A stretch of DNA of 35,957 bases from Acinetobacter tianfuensis (lineage in GTDB: Bacteria > Pseudomonadota > Gammaproteobacteria > Pseudomonadales > Moraxellaceae), in contig NZ_RAXV01000038.1 of assembly GCF_003611465.1 (NCBI RefSeq), positions 1 through 35,957 of the forward strand, given 5' to 3'. Positions 16,617 to 26,720 of the stretch are shown here, piece by piece (position 1 is the first letter of the stretch; the number at the start of each line of letters is the position of its first letter). The translations under genes and the position numbers were made by a program. The notes under the pieces were generated by a model. It had not been told where the DNA came from and searched no databases. It saw only the letters and a program-made list of their open reading frames with translations.

Positions 16617-19235
16617 TTATAATAAATCTTTCAGCGCATAGAGCTGCTGCAGTGCTTCACGAGGCGTTAGGCTGTCAATGTCTAACTGCTGAAGCTGGTC
16701 GAGGGCGGGAGCGCTTTTTTCAATTTCCACAACACGTTCGACAATTTCAGGTTCAGAGCCAAACAGTTCAGTCTGTACACTTGGGTTCAGCTGCTGTTTC
16801 TGCTGTTTTTCTAAAATATTCAGACGGCTTTGAGCATCTTTAATGACTCCAGCAGGAATACCTGCCAGTTTTGCAACTTGCAGACCATGACTTTGACTGG
16901 CTGGGCCGTGCTGTACTTTATGCAGTAAAATTAAGTTGCCGTTTAATTCTTTTGCGGTGACATGGAAGTTTTCAATACCTGAAGTTTTTCCTAATTCGGT
17001 CAGTTCAAAATAATGTGTTGCAAATAAGCATAGGCATTTAATGCGTTTGGTCAGGTCATTTACGCACGCCCATGCCAATGAAAGACCATCATAGGTGCTG
17101 GTGCCGCGGCCAACCTCATCCATCAGCACTAAAGACTGGTGGGTTGCGTGGTGCAAAATTTGTGAGGTTTCTGTCATTTCAACCATAAAGGTTGATTTAC
17201 CAGTTGATAGGTCGTCTGCAGAGCCAATACGGGTGAAAATGCGGTCAATTGGCCCTAATACTGCAGATTGAGCAGGGACGAAGCTGCCGCAATAGGCAAG
17301 CAGCGCAATCAGTGCTGTTTGACGCATGAACGTCGATTTACCGCCCATGTTTGGTCCAGTAATAATAGCCATACGGCGGGCGAAATCTAGCGCAGTATCA
17401 TTCGGCGTAAATGCAGTTTTACTTAAAGCTTCAACGACAGGATGACGTCCGGCTTTAATTTGTATGCCAATTTCAGGACTGAACTCCGGCCGCGCCCAAT
17501 TACGCAGGCGCGCCTGATATGCAAAGTTAGTCAGCAAATCAATTTGCGCAATTGCGCTGCTCATCATTTGCAATTGACCGATATTTTCACGCAGTTCATC
17601 CAGCAGCATTTCAAAGAGCATTTTTTCACGCGCCAGCGCACGGGACTCACTCGACAGGACTTTATCTTCAAATGCCTTCAATTCAGGCGTGATATAGCGT
17701 TCGGCATTTTTCAATGTCTGACGGCGAATATAATGATCAGGCGCTTGCCCTGCTTGAGCGCGAGTCAGTTCAATATAATAGCCGCTGACGCGGTTGTATC
17801 CGATTTTAAGTGTCGAGAACCCTGTATTTGCGCGTTCTTGAACTTCGAGATCAATGAGGAACTGTCCAGCATGATCACGTATTTTACGCAGTTCATCCAG
17901 CTCAGCATCAAAACCTTCTGCAATGACATTCCCGTCACGCAGCAGTACAGGCGGGTTTTCAACAATCGCATCCATCAAACGCTGATGCAGGCCTTTAAAT
18001 TCACCAAGCTCTTCGTTGAGCTGCAAAATCAGTTCAGACTGATGATTTTGCAATATCGGCTGAATGGCATGACGCAGATAAGGGATTTGTGCGCAGGCTT
18101 GGCGCAGCTGCACTAAGTCGCGCGGGCGGGCACTGCCAAGCGCTACCCGGCTGAGTACGCGCTCAATATCGCCAATTTCCTTAAGCACCAGCCGTATAGG
18201 TGTTTCATGATAGCCATGAATGCATGCGCTAATGGCATCGAGACGAGCATCCAAAATAGCGGTATCACGCAGCGGCTGCATCAGTGTGCGGCTGAGCAAG
18301 CGGCCGCCCATAGCAGTTTGTGTATCATTGATGAGATGAAACAGTGAGGTGCCATGTTCAAACAGGGGATCAACCAGCTCTAAGTTGCGGCGTGTGACCG
18401 GGTCTAATGCAATAAAATCTGAACTTTGTTCCAGCTGAATGGAGCGGATGTGCGGTAAAGCTGTTTTTTGCGTTTCTTTCGCATAGTGAATCAGCGCTGC
18501 AGCAGCTGCTTTGGCCAGCGGTAAATGATCAATGCCGAAACCTGAAAGTGTAGAGACCCCAAACTGATCGCAGAGTGTTTTTTGCGCATTATTTAAGTTG
18601 AAGTCAACATTTGGACGTTTGGTAATTGGACAGTCCAGCTGACGCTTAATATCTTCAAGAATGTTTTGATCAATAATATTTTCATCAATGACTATTTCAC
18701 TTGGCATTAGGCGAGACAGTTCAATGCTCAGCTGTTCAGCATTCAGTTCAAGCTGCTGAACCTTAAAAATACCGGCGCTTAAGTCTAATAAAGCAATACC
18801 AGCCTGATTTTGCTGAATACAGAGTGAAACTAGGTTTGAACTTTGATGTGCGGTGAGCAGTGCATCATCTGTCAAAGTGCCTGGTGTAATAATGCGGACA
18901 ACACCGCGCTCAACAGGCCCTTTTCCAGTCACCTCACCAATTTGTTCGCAAATAACGACCGTTTCACCTTTTTTTACGAGGCGCGCGAGATAGCCCTCGG
19001 CGGCGTGATAAGGAACGCCGGCCATAGGAATGGGGGCGCCGTTCGCTTTTCCGCGGTGTGTCAGCGTAATACCTAAAATTTTGGCTGCTTTGTGCGCATC
19101 TTCAAAGAACAGTTCATAGAAGTCACCCATGCGGTAGAACATTAATGAATGCGGATGCTGCATTTTGACACCCATGTATTGCTGCATCATAGGGGTCAAG
19201 CTGGAGAGATCAGCCATAAGTTCTGAACTGGTCAT
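16617..19235 (-). CDS. mutS: DNA mismatch repair protein MutS
   Basis: Mismatch-recognition ATPase that binds mispairs and recruits MutL. From the chosen start it has 872 residues. The N-terminal mismatch-binding domain has the F-Y-E wedge (DFYELF, about 38-43). Connector, lever and clamp domains follow. The ATPase has Walker [10 protein letters not shown] (about 627-635), [16 protein letters not shown], and the switch His in LFATHYFEL. The C-terminus contains a linker and helix-turn-helix ending. The frame is open from 19298. The ATG at 19235 is chosen because AAAGGA lies about 12 nt before it and it gives the conserved [11 protein letters not shown] near residue 15. It is monocistronic with a terminator. 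Confidence 0.97.
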   Translation of the reverse strand: MTSSELMADLSSLTPMMQQYMGVKMQHPHSLMFYRMGDFYELFFEDAHKAAKILGITLTHRGKANGAPIPMAGVPYHAAEGYLARLVKKGETVVICEQIGEVTGKGPVERGVVRIITPGTLTDDALLTAHQSSNLVSLCIQQNQAGIALLDLSAGIFKVQQLELNAEQLSIELSRLMPSEIVIDENIIDQNILEDIKRQLDCPITKRPNVDFNLNNAQKTLCDQFGVSTLSGFGIDHLPLAKAAAAALIHYAKETQKTALPHIRSIQLEQSSDFIALDPVTRRNLELVDPLFEHGTSLFHLINDTQTAMGGRLLSRTLMQPLRDTAILDARLDAISACIHGYHETPIRLVLKEIGDIERVLSRVALGSARPRDLVQLRQACAQIPYLRHAIQPILQNHQSELILQLNEELGEFKGLHQRLMDAIVENPPVLLRDGNVIAEGFDAELDELRKIRDHAGQFLIDLEVQERANTGFSTLKIGYNRVSGYYIELTRAQAGQAPDHYIRRQTLKNAERYITPELKAFEDKVLSSESRALAREKMLFEMLLDELRENIGQLQMMSSAIAQIDLLTNFAYQARLRNWARPEFSPEIGIQIKAGRHPVVEALSKTAFTPNDTALDFARRMAIITGPNMGGKSTFMRQTALIALLAYCGSFVPAQSAVLGPIDRIFTRIGSADDLSTGKSTFMVEMTETSQILHHATHQSLVLMDEVGRGTSTYDGLSLAWACVNDLTKRIKCLCLFATHYFELTELGKTSGIENFHVTAKELNGNLILLHKVQHGPASQSHGLQVAKLAGIPAGVIKDAQSRLNILEKQQKQQLNPSVQTELFGSEPEIVERVVEIEKSAPALDQLQQLDIDSLTPREALQQLYALKDLL

Positions 19236-19503
19236 TGAAAATAAGTCCTTTCTTAGATAAAGCAAATAATTTAGGCATTGATGGTACGGCAGCATCATGA
19301 TGATAAATGTTGATGCGCGAAGTTTCGCAATGCGGGCGAAAGTGCAAGTCTAACAAAATTAAAAAAACAGACAAATGCAAATATTCGAAAGACTGATTAT
19401 TTGAATATTGCTTTATCAGCCTAAGTCAAAAGTGATGGGAGATGAGTTTTTGAAATAATAGGCGTTTGTGTTTTTAATTATGCAGCATCAGTTTATGCCG
19501 ATA

Positions 19504-20721
19504 TTAAGCGGCAATATCCTTTGCAATAATATATTGATTGCGTCCATGAGATTTAGCGTAATACAGCGCTTGATCTGCGGCTTGTATAAATGATGTCATA
19601 TCATTGGTTTCTTTTGGCACGATGCTGGATATGCCAATGCTGATCGTGACATGAGGGGAAATTGGGCTGGAAGGATGCGGTATAGCCAATTTTTGAATGC
19701 GCTGAATTAAAATTTGCGCAAGCGCTTCTACCTGATATTCATCAAACATTGGGAAAAGCAATAAAAATTCTTCTCCGCCGTAACGTGCAGCCAAATCATT
19801 GCTGCGGGTGCTTAAATTCTTTAATTCATCTGCAATGGCCTTGAGGCAAGCATCGCCAGCGATATGACCCAGAGTATCATTATAGTTTTTGAAACAGTCT
19901 ATATCGACCATTAACACACTGATTGGTGTTTGGTGGCGGATGGCATAGCGCCATTGCTGATCCAAGATTACAGCCAAGTGCCTGCGGTTGGCTAGGCCTG
20001 TAAGAGAGTCAATTTGCGATAATTGTTCCAGCTGCTTGGCCTGTTCATCCATTTCAAGCCGGTTTATTTCAATAATGCAGTTTTGCAAATAATTCTCGCG
20101 GTGCTGGCGGTCAATCGCATAGGCCAAAGCCATGCCCAAAAAGCTGCTGAACGTATAAGTGCGGTTTAGAAAAGTCCAATCAATTTCATAGTGTAAATAT
20201 TGTGAAACTACGACACCGATAAAACCGCCGAGCCATCCAGCAATGACAGCAGTATAAAAGCGTAATCCGACAAAACTGTAAATAATGACAACAGCATACA
20301 TCATTGCTGCATGGAGCAGAGCATTGTCATCATCATGTCCAATGACAGGGATGATAATAAATGAAATAGCAACGGCCCACATACAGCCAAAGCCTGTGTA
20401 AATATCAAAATATTCATTTAGCTTGTTTACAAATGACATGGCCCATGCAGCCAGCACAATGAAGCCTACCCATGCATAGAGTGAAAACCAATGCAGGGCA
20501 GTTTCAGGGCTTGGTATTGTTTGATAAATACCATAGCTTAAAAAAGCGTATAGAAAAAAAATGATTGGAGCGCGGAATCTAAACTCATATGCGGCTTCAT
20601 TGCGGTATTGGCTGCGGTAAGCAGGCTCTAAATCTGAAGTGAAATGAACATAATTTAGCCCGTTAACTATAATGCCTTCAATTTTTTCACGACTTAAAAG
20701 TTTTGACCCGTGTAATTTCAT
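19504..20721 (-). CDS. Membrane-bound diguanylate cyclase (GGDEF protein)
   Basis: Makes cyclic di-GMP from two GTP. The first half (about 45-220) carries roughly six hydrophobic helices and no recognised sensor domain. A short helical linker (EINRLEMDEQAKQLEQLSQ) leads to the GGDEF domain (about 240-400), which begins DSLTGLANRRHL. The active-site loop is RYGGEEFLLLF (GGEEF at about 314-318). The inhibitory I-site RSND lies five residues before it, so product feedback is expected. There is no EAL or HD-GYP domain. The ATG at 20721 lacks a good ribosome site. Levels of c-di-GMP could affect adhesin secretion systems, but a link to the 7108-11926 operon is speculation. Confidence 0.92.
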   Translation of the reverse strand: MKLHGSKLLSREKIEGIIVNGLNYVHFTSDLEPAYRSQYRNEAAYEFRFRAPIIFFLYAFLSYGIYQTIPSPETALHWFSLYAWVGFIVLAAWAMSFVNKLNEYFDIYTGFGCMWAVAISFIIIPVIGHDDDNALLHAAMMYAVVIIYSFVGLRFYTAVIAGWLGGFIGVVVSQYLHYEIDWTFLNRTYTFSSFLGMALAYAIDRQHRENYLQNCIIEINRLEMDEQAKQLEQLSQIDSLTGLANRRHLAVILDQQWRYAIRHQTPISVLMVDIDCFKNYNDTLGHIAGDACLKAIADELKNLSTRSNDLAARYGGEEFLLLFPMFDEYQVEALAQILIQRIQKLAIPHPSSPISPHVTISIGISSIVPKETNDMTSFIQAADQALYYAKSHGRNQYIIAKDIAA

Positions 20722-21054
20722 TGGACACTGCCGAATTTAATATTGGGATAAATAATTTTTAGATGTATTAATTATGGTATTGCCCTAAGACACTCTGCCG
20801 CTGTGTCTCTTGTTACTATTATTAACATAAAGGTTTCAAAACAAACAAGTATTAATATATTCTGCTTACATTGAGTTACATAGATCTTTGGTGATTTATT
20901 TTAGCTTTTAGTAGTTTAAGTTATGCTTATGCGGGCAAAAGATACAAAATAACGACAAGCGGTATGAAACGGGCGAAAATTGGCTTGAGTAATCTTGTTG
21001 TTGCATTATGATCAAATTAAATCCGCCAAAAACAATCAAAATGGGAGCAGGGAT
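20722..21054. other. Divergent promoter region between the GGDEF gene and the UndA-like gene
   Basis: An AT-rich 333-bp gap. It holds the promoter at 20985-21012 for the plus-strand gene. I could not assign a promoter for the GGDEF gene and see no RNA gene. Confidence 0.5.
20985..21012 (+). promoter_or_regulatory. Promoter of the UndA-like gene
   Basis: TTGAGT (20985-20990), 16 bp, TATGAT (21007-21012). It overlaps the earlier possible TTG start at 20995, so translation should begin at the ATG at 21055. Confidence 0.5.
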
Positions 21055-21834
21055 ATGACATCTGTCATGCGCAACTATGATAATCAATTAGAAATTACGC
21101 CGCATAATTTATGGTCTCAACAGTTTTGGGACGAACTGATTCCCTATAAAAATAGAATAAGTGAACATCCATTTTTTTCAGATATGGCTAGCGGTCAGCT
21201 GACCTTGGAAAGTTTTCGATTTGCCTTATTGCAGTTTTATCCGCTGGTTGCGCATTTTCCTTCATATATGGGGCTAAGTTTATCTAAAGCCACAAATTTT
21301 TCTGCGCCGGGTGTGACAGAAGCAAGGGATTGGCTGATTCAAAATATTAAAGTTGAAGAGCGCCATCTGAACTGGTATCGAGATTGGGCAGGCGGTTTTG
21401 GCATTAGTGTGGAGGCGCTGGATGCGGTACAGCCGACCGCTGCAATGAATGCGGTGAATCATTTTTTATGGAATATCAATACACGCGGCAGTTTGGTTGA
21501 AAGTCTGGCAGCAACGAATTTGGCCATTGAATGGGCGACAGGCGACTGGAGCAGTAAAGTTTATGCAGGCATTCAGTCCTATACAGACCATCCTGATGTA
21601 CATATTAATAAGCGCACAATTGCATGGCTACGTGCGCATGCGCATTATGATGACCTGCATCCTTATGAAGCAATGGAGCTGATTAAGCGTTTATGTGAAA
21701 ATGATGAACCAATGCAAAAACGTGCTTTGAAAGCAGTAAAAGAGGGCTTGGCGTATTATGAGCTGGCTTTAGATGAATGCAGTAAAATACAGGCGCGAAC
21801 ATTGAAATTTAATTATTTAGCTGCTTCAAAATGA
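21055..21834 (+). CDS. Heme-oxygenase-fold non-heme iron enzyme (TenA/PqqC superfamily), UndA-like
   Basis: A 259-residue, mainly helical protein of the TenA/PqqC/CADD fold. From the ATG at 21055 (GGGAG at 21043-21047 precedes it) I count Glu101 and His104 in VEERHLNW, Glu159 in LAIEWATGDWS, and His195, Asp199 and His202 in HAHYDDLHPYEA. As I recall them, the iron ligands of Pseudomonas UndA, a 261-residue enzyme that turns medium-chain fatty acids into 1-alkenes, are E101, H104, E159, H194, D198 and H201. The correspondence is nearly one to one. The EXXH plus HX3DX2H arrangement also occurs in other heme-oxygenase-like diiron oxidases, so substrate is not certain. It is monocistronic with its own promoter and terminator. 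An upstream TTG at 20995 is unlikely. Confidence 0.75.
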   Translation: MTSVMRNYDNQLEITPHNLWSQQFWDELIPYKNRISEHPFFSDMASGQLTLESFRFALLQFYPLVAHFPSYMGLSLSKATNFSAPGVTEARDWLIQNIKVEERHLNWYRDWAGGFGISVEALDAVQPTAAMNAVNHFLWNINTRGSLVESLAATNLAIEWATGDWSSKVYAGIQSYTDHPDVHINKRTIAWLRAHAHYDDLHPYEAMELIKRLCENDEPMQKRALKAVKEGLAYYELALDECSKIQARTLKFNYLAASK

Positions 21835-21840
21835 AGTCAT

Positions 21841-21870
21841 AAAAAAACCAGTCAAAGAACTGGTTTTTTT
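21841..21870. terminator. Bidirectional terminator
   Basis: A perfect 12-bp stem AAAAAAACCAGT (21841-21852) / ACTGGTTTTTTT (21859-21870) with a 6-nt loop. It has a T run on both strands and lies between convergent genes. Confidence 0.92.
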
Positions 21871-21894
21871 ATGTGGCGGATGAAAACCTTTTTA

Positions 21895-23913
21895 TTATTT
21901 AGGTTTGTAAAGGCCCAGTTCAACCAAATGCAGGCGCAAAATGCGGCGCAATTCTAACACCGCTTCAGGCGTTTCTTGTATTGAATGTCCGCCTTTAATG
22001 ATCTTTTCAGAGATTGCGCCATCAAGATGAGAGCTGTTATAGGGCACAATGTCATCAGTCATGATTAAAGGGTCATTACTGTTCGTGGCATTGCCGACAA
22101 TTGAGTGATATTTGAAATTGGCCTTGGGCATGATGTTTTTGGTCAATGTCATGAAGTCAGATTTATAGCTCAAATCGCTTGGACCATTTTGCATGAGGCC
22201 TTGATTAACATCTGTCAGAATATTTTTTAAGTCTTCTTCCTGTTTAAGCACATCTGCAAAGGCGGAAAGGAATGCGCCTGGCAGTTTAATAATTTTACGG
22301 GCAGCTTTGGTAAACCAAAGGTCTGCAAAATCTGTGCCTCGGTGCGGCGCAGAAACAAAGATTGCACGGCTGAAATTAGGAATATCTTTCATTTGCATAC
22401 GCTGTTTTACAACGGGAATGCCGCGGTAACGGTTGAGTTGACGAAAATTCATTTCTTTAATCGCGGCTTCCGAGATATCAGCATTTGATACCAGTAAGCG
22501 CGAAATGATACCGCCCATGCTGTGCCCAATCAGCACGGCATCTTTTTTAGCAGCGCTTTGTGCTGAGGTTTCAGCAAAAGCTTGGGTCAATAAGGCGTAA
22601 ATTTGGAAACGGCTTTCAATAATTGGCATATTTGTAGAATAAAAAACCTGCCAGACTTGATAGTTTTCACGCAGTACAGGATCACCCATAATATCGTTCG
22701 TTAACCGTATCCATGCCTCTGGACTGCTGGCAAGGCCATGTATCAGCACGATCACTTTTTTATTTGGATTATAAGGTTCCAGCATAAATAAATGCGGCAT
22801 AGTGATATTTTGATCACGGTCAATCAAAGATAAATATGCGGATTTGCCTAAGTTATTTTCTGCCAGCCACAGGCCATAAGGTGCAGAGAAGTTGGCAGCC
22901 AAAGGATATTTTTTATTGGCAATGGTGAGCTGTTCGTATTTATACGGATCATACGTACGAATTGTAAAGTCTTTGCTGTGAATAATGTCATCAACATTAT
23001 TCACTTTATTTGCAGGTTCTGCTGTTAAGGTGGCTGCTAAATAGCGTGCTTGGCGGATATTCGGGTTTTGACCATTAGGGTACTGATGATTCAGCGGGTC
23101 AATAATATATTTCGGTTTGCCGCTTTGTTCTTTTACATCCGGCAAGACAACGAGAAACTCTGAGCCAAAACCATCACGGCGGGTAATGGAGCGCAGTCCT
23201 GAAAAGTTCAAGTTATACGTCGACAGCAGCTGTTCAATCTTATGATTTTTCAGTTCAGGATAGTGGCTATAGTCAATATGATAGGTATAGTCACCGACGG
23301 TAATTTTATCTACCGCTTGGCTTTGAGGGTTATTTGCTGTAAACAGGCTGACCATTTTAGCGATGCTTTGATTGTAGAAATCGCGGATCTGTACTTGGCG
23401 GTTGTCAAAAATACGGTCTTGCGGCGCACGCTGGGTTTTAAACATATATGCATAGCTGTAACGGATGCTGCGGTCCAGCATGCGCAGCTGCTGCTTAATG
23501 CAAGCATCATAGTTTTGTTTTTCTATAGCCTGTTTTTCTGCTGATTTTTTATTGCTCAGGATGCTTATTTTACATGCTGAAGATGAGCTGAGTTCAATTG
23601 CTTTAGAGAGGTAAAGTTCACTGGCAGCTGAGTAGAGCTGTTCATCCATAATTTGCGGAATGTTTTTGATTTCTTCTACGCATTGTTCAGGAGTATTGGT
23701 GCAAATTTTTGCTTCACGTCCTGTCATGGATAAGACATTTAAGGTTGCTTCGCTGAGTTTATTGCGTGAGATAATACTTTCACGTTCATTCGCAATACTG
23801 ACGTTTAAGGCTTGGTTTTTAACACTGACGACCTGGCAGCCTGTTAAAAATGTTGTACTGATGATTGCGCCTAGCATTAATTTATTAATTTTATGATGCA
23901 TTTTTAATCGCAT
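21895..23913 (-). CDS. Alpha/beta-hydrolase lipoprotein (lipase/esterase-like) with long N-terminal region
   Basis: A large envelope hydrolase of 672 residues from this start. A signal peptide ends in the lipobox LTGC (Cys about 26), so it should be a lipoprotein. About 350 residues of no recognised family follow. The C-terminal part is an alpha/beta hydrolase: VIVLIHGLASSPEAWIRL, then the nucleophile elbow LIGHSMGGIIS (about 462-467). A late Asp and His (DDIVPYNSSHLDG, GGHSIQETPEA) fit the catalytic triad. Lipase or esterase activity is likely; substrate unknown. The frame begins with TTG at 23931. ATGs at 23913 and 23901 both give a signal peptide, and none has a clear ribosome site. It lies downstream of another lipoprotein gene, separated by a terminator. 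Confidence 0.82.
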   Translation of the reverse strand: MRLKMHHKINKLMLGAIISTTFLTGCQVVSVKNQALNVSIANERESIISRNKLSEATLNVLSMTGREAKICTNTPEQCVEEIKNIPQIMDEQLYSAASELYLSKAIELSSSSACKISILSNKKSAEKQAIEKQNYDACIKQQLRMLDRSIRYSYAYMFKTQRAPQDRIFDNRQVQIRDFYNQSIAKMVSLFTANNPQSQAVDKITVGDYTYHIDYSHYPELKNHKIEQLLSTYNLNFSGLRSITRRDGFGSEFLVVLPDVKEQSGKPKYIIDPLNHQYPNGQNPNIRQARYLAATLTAEPANKVNNVDDIIHSKDFTIRTYDPYKYEQLTIANKKYPLAANFSAPYGLWLAENNLGKSAYLSLIDRDQNITMPHLFMLEPYNPNKKVIVLIHGLASSPEAWIRLTNDIMGDPVLRENYQVWQVFYSTNMPIIESRFQIYALLTQAFAETSAQSAAKKDAVLIGHSMGGIISRLLVSNADISEAAIKEMNFRQLNRYRGIPVVKQRMQMKDIPNFSRAIFVSAPHRGTDFADLWFTKAARKIIKLPGAFLSAFADVLKQEEDLKNILTDVNQGLMQNGPSDLSYKSDFMTLTKNIMPKANFKYHSIVGNATNSNDPLIMTDDIVPYNSSHLDGAISEKIIKGGHSIQETPEAVLELRRILRLHLVELGLYKPK

Positions 23914-23970
23914 TGCGGGGTGATAGTTCAAATCATACTTTAATTGCCGGTTTTTTCAATTCGCTGAAAC

Positions 23971-24003
23971 AAAAAAATAGGCCATTGAAATGGCCTATTT
24001 TTA
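23971..24003 (-). terminator. Terminator after the TPR-like lipoprotein
   Basis: AAAAATAGGCCAT (23973-23985) pairs with ATGGCCTATTTTT (23990-24002) over a TGAA loop, and a T run follows on the minus strand. Confidence 0.88.
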
Positions 24004-24013
24004 CTGCAATATT

Positions 24014-24922
24014 TTAAGATGCTTTAGGCGGATTCAGAACTTGCCATACATTCCAGCGGCCTTGTTTTTCAATTTCTTGAATCAGACGGTCTGCCACTTC
24101 AGCTTCTTGCGGATACTTGATTTTATAGTTGCGTAAAGTCTGAATCGCATTTTTCTTTTGTTCCATAGCAATGTAGTTATTGGCAGCAGACAGATATGCC
24201 TCTTGTACACCGGCCTTCATTGCTTTGTCTAAATATGGAATTGCTTCGCGTTGACCGCCGCCTTCAGATAAGCCGAAACCAAACCAGAAGTTCGCTTCAG
24301 CATCGTTTTTATTAATTTTTAAAATACGCTGTGCATAGGTTAAAGATTTGGTGGTATATACCGAACCTAAGTCTAAGTTACGCGCCATTACGCTTGCTTT
24401 AAAAGCGCGAATTAAAATATCAAAAGAAGCATTGTCTTTAGATGCGAGCGTATCCAGCTGCTGAGTCACTTGTTTCAGCTTTAATTCAAAACCTTTACGT
24501 TCATTGCGCTGCACAAAGCGAGGCGGATAGTGGCGCGCTTTGCCTTCAACCAGCTGAAGAAAATCATCAATTTCAGTAATATCAATTTCATTGTCACCCG
24601 CTAAAACAGCGTATTTCAATGCACGTGAATTGCTGTTTACTGTTGGAATGATTAAGCGGTTCACTGAAAGCGTCAGCTGTTTTGATGGGTCACTGGCTAA
24701 ATTGACATTCATTTTGGTTACAGGCTGCACCGCTGCTTTTTGCAAATCAATTTCAAAAGGAGGCGGAGCATCGTAATTAAATGGGTTTAATGCATAAAAT
24801 GGCGGTGTTAATTCGGGTTCAACAAAAACCATTGAGCCTTTAGGGGTATTATTTTTAGTAGGCGCGCTTCCACAAGCAACGAGTGTTAAAGCAAGACAAG
24901 CAGCTGCCAAGGGCTTCAGCAT
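24014..24922 (-). CDS. Putative lipoprotein with TPR-like C-terminal half
   Basis: An envelope protein of 302 residues with signal peptide MLKPLAAACLALTLVAC, where LVAC is a good lipobox. The middle (about 30-150) is not recognised. The second half looks like tetratricopeptide helices: SLTYAQRILKINKNDAEANFWFGFGLSEGGG, then AIPYLDKAMKAGVQEAYLSAANNYIAMEQ and AIQTLRNYKIKYPQEAEVADRLI. This fits a scaffold for protein contacts rather than an enzyme. Two adjacent ATGs (24925 and 24922) share the ribosome site GGAAG. It lies upstream of the lipoprotein hydrolase on the same strand, and a functional link is possible but unproven. Confidence 0.75.
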   Translation of the reverse strand: MLKPLAAACLALTLVACGSAPTKNNTPKGSMVFVEPELTPPFYALNPFNYDAPPPFEIDLQKAAVQPVTKMNVNLASDPSKQLTLSVNRLIIPTVNSNSRALKYAVLAGDNEIDITEIDDFLQLVEGKARHYPPRFVQRNERKGFELKLKQVTQQLDTLASKDNASFDILIRAFKASVMARNLDLGSVYTTKSLTYAQRILKINKNDAEANFWFGFGLSEGGGQREAIPYLDKAMKAGVQEAYLSAANNYIAMEQKKNAIQTLRNYKIKYPQEAEVADRLIQEIEKQGRWNVWQVLNPPKAS

Positions 24923-24960
24923 CATAGAGTTTCTTCCATTTGATTTATTTTAAATAACTT

Positions 24961-25006
24961 AAAAAAGTGCATGTCCGTCAGTCTATGTAAAGTCTGGCGA
25001 ACATGC
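24961..25006 (-). terminator. Terminator after cysE
   Basis: GCATGTCCGTCAG (24969-24981) pairs with CTGGCGAACATGC (24994-25006), with one mismatch and one wobble. On the minus strand it ends in a T run at 24961-24966. It closes the probable dnaE-trmJ-cysE transcript. Confidence 0.7.
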
Positions 25007-25036
25007 AATAGAAGCTCATAACACTCTGCTGGAAAG

Positions 25037-25846
25037 CTAAGCTTTTGACTGGCTGCTTTGCGCTTCGCATTCGCGTCGCGCTTCTTCAATAATTTTAAGC
25101 TCTTCAGCGCTGAAGGGCTGTTCATCCAGCTGCTGTCTTTTGAATGTTGGATCCAGATGTGAAAGGCGCTGACAGAGCTTATTCATGCGCTGTTCATTCA
25201 GTTGAATGCGCTCAAGCAGTATACGCATGCCTTCTAAGATTGGGTCAGATTGATCTTGCGTTGTCGCATAAGGCTGGAAACCGATGCTTTCTGCATAATC
25301 GCGGCGGCGCGCTTCTTCGTCATCTTTTGGTTTATTTTTAGTAATAAAGCGTGCAGGGCTGCCCACGGCAGTTGTCTCTGGCGGCACTTCTTTGGTCACC
25401 ACTGCATTTGAGCCGACTTTAGCATTTTTGCCTACAGTAAACGGTCCAAGAATTTTAGCGCCAGCGCCAATGACAACGCCATCGGCTAAAGTTGGATGAC
25501 GCTTGCCTTTGTTCCATGTGGTGCCGCCAAGCGTCACGCCATGATAGAGCGTTACATCATCGCCAATTTCAGCAGTTTCTCCAATGACAACGCCCATGCC
25601 GTGGTCAATGAAAAAGCGGCGGCCGATTTTAGCGCCCGGATGAATTTCAATGCCTGTAGCAAAACGGCTGAAAGAGGACAGTAAACGAGCTGAGCCTTTA
25701 CAGTCTTTTTGCCACAGTTCATGCGCAACACGGTGCATAATTAATGCGTGAATGCCTGGGTATGTGGTTAAGACTTCAAGTGTGTTTCGTGCTGCAGGAT
25801 CGCGCGCGAATACAGCTTGTATATCTTCTTTGAGCTGTTTAAGCAT
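25037..25846 (-). CDS. cysE: Serine O-acetyltransferase
   Basis: Makes O-acetylserine from serine and acetyl-CoA, the committed step of cysteine synthesis. It has an N-terminal helical part (about 1-60), then a left-handed beta-helix with [51 protein letters not shown] and YHGVTLGG are the conserved active-site segments. It ends with a long charged helix instead of the short feedback-inhibition tail of E. coli CysE. The 269 residues resemble the shorter EpsC/CysE type. Its start overlaps the trmJ stop by 1 bp (TAATG), so the two are coupled. Cysteine sensitivity cannot be judged from sequence. Confidence 0.94.
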   Translation of the reverse strand: MLKQLKEDIQAVFARDPAARNTLEVLTTYPGIHALIMHRVAHELWQKDCKGSARLLSSFSRFATGIEIHPGAKIGRRFFIDHGMGVVIGETAEIGDDVTLYHGVTLGGTTWNKGKRHPTLADGVVIGAGAKILGPFTVGKNAKVGSNAVVTKEVPPETTAVGSPARFITKNKPKDDEEARRRDYAESIGFQPYATTQDQSDPILEGMRILLERIQLNEQRMNKLCQRLSHLDPTFKRQQLDEQPFSAEELKIIEEARRECEAQSSQSKA

Positions 25847-26682
25847 TAGATTTGATCCTCTTTATCCTTAGGTTTTTTCCATGTGCCATTGTTTAGCGCT
25901 TGTACACGGCTGAATATGCCGCGCAGTAAATGGTATTCCATGCGGTCAAGCTGAATACGGCCGAATAGGCGGCGTAAGCGCAGCGGCAGCAAGCGTGGAT
26001 TTTGCGGATCCATAAAATCAATGTCAGCCAGCATTTTTTCAATATGCGGGTAAAATTGTTCCATTTGCTCATGAGTGACCAGCGGCTCATCCCAGTGCAT
26101 ATCCACGTCATCAGTGACGTGCATTTTTGCTTCTGGGTCTTCAATTTTATCAGTAAATTCGATGGCTGCCATCCGCATTTCATAACAAATCACTTGAATG
26201 GCTTGAGCAACATTGAGTACGCCGTAGTCTGTATTTACAGGAATAGTCACATGGTAGTTTGCCATTGCTAATTCTTCATTAGTCAGGCCGCGGTCTTCAC
26301 GTCCAAAAATCACGGCAACTTCTTGCTGCTCTTTGACTACTGCATTTAATGAGAGTTCTGCCGCTGGGCGGGCATCCAGCAAAGGCCATGGAATGGTGCG
26401 GCTGCGTGCGCTGGTGCCAAACACAATGTGGCAATCTTTAATGGCTTCTTCAAGTGTTTCTACAATTTGAATCTGTTCGATCAGATCGGCTGCACCGGCA
26501 GCGAGCGCGTCAATATCTGGGTGAGGATAGGTCTTTGGCGCAACCAGAACCAGTTTTGACAGTCCCATTGTTTTCATTGCGCGTAAAGCGCTGCCAATGT
26601 TTGCTGGCAAAGTGGTGTTGACCATGACGATACGGACATGGGAGAGATGCGCTGAAACAGCCGCATTGTCAAATTGACTCAT
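25846..26682 (-). CDS. trmJ: tRNA (cytidine/uridine-2'-O-)-methyltransferase TrmJ
   Basis: A SPOUT (TrmH-type) methyltransferase that 2'-O-methylates position 32 of certain tRNAs using SAM. The knot motifs are visible: motif 1 [20 protein letters not shown] (about 25-44), motif 2 [17 protein letters not shown] (about 123-139) and motif 3 [18 protein letters not shown] (about 153-170). The C-terminal helical extension (about 200-275) is typical of TrmJ and not of TrmL. The 278 residues are slightly longer than in E. coli. It lies 38 bp after dnaE and overlaps cysE by 1 bp, suggesting one transcript. Confidence 0.9.
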   Translation of the reverse strand: MSQFDNAAVSAHLSHVRIVMVNTTLPANIGSALRAMKTMGLSKLVLVAPKTYPHPDIDALAAGAADLIEQIQIVETLEEAIKDCHIVFGTSARSRTIPWPLLDARPAAELSLNAVVKEQQEVAVIFGREDRGLTNEELAMANYHVTIPVNTDYGVLNVAQAIQVICYEMRMAAIEFTDKIEDPEAKMHVTDDVDMHWDEPLVTHEQMEQFYPHIEKMLADIDFMDPQNPRLLPLRLRRLFGRIQLDRMEYHLLRGIFSRVQALNNGTWKKPKDKEDQI

Positions 26683-26720
26683 TATTGTTCCAATTGAATA
26701 TTAAGTTTTAAAAATACACT

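Noticed and set aside
17442..18116. 224-residue open frame opposite mutS
   Set aside because: It lies entirely within mutS, has no ribosome site or domain, and mutS has complete family motifs in the other strand.
24922..25125. 67-residue minus-strand open frame overlapping the end of cysE
   Set aside because: It covers the cysE terminator hairpin and shows no family resemblance.
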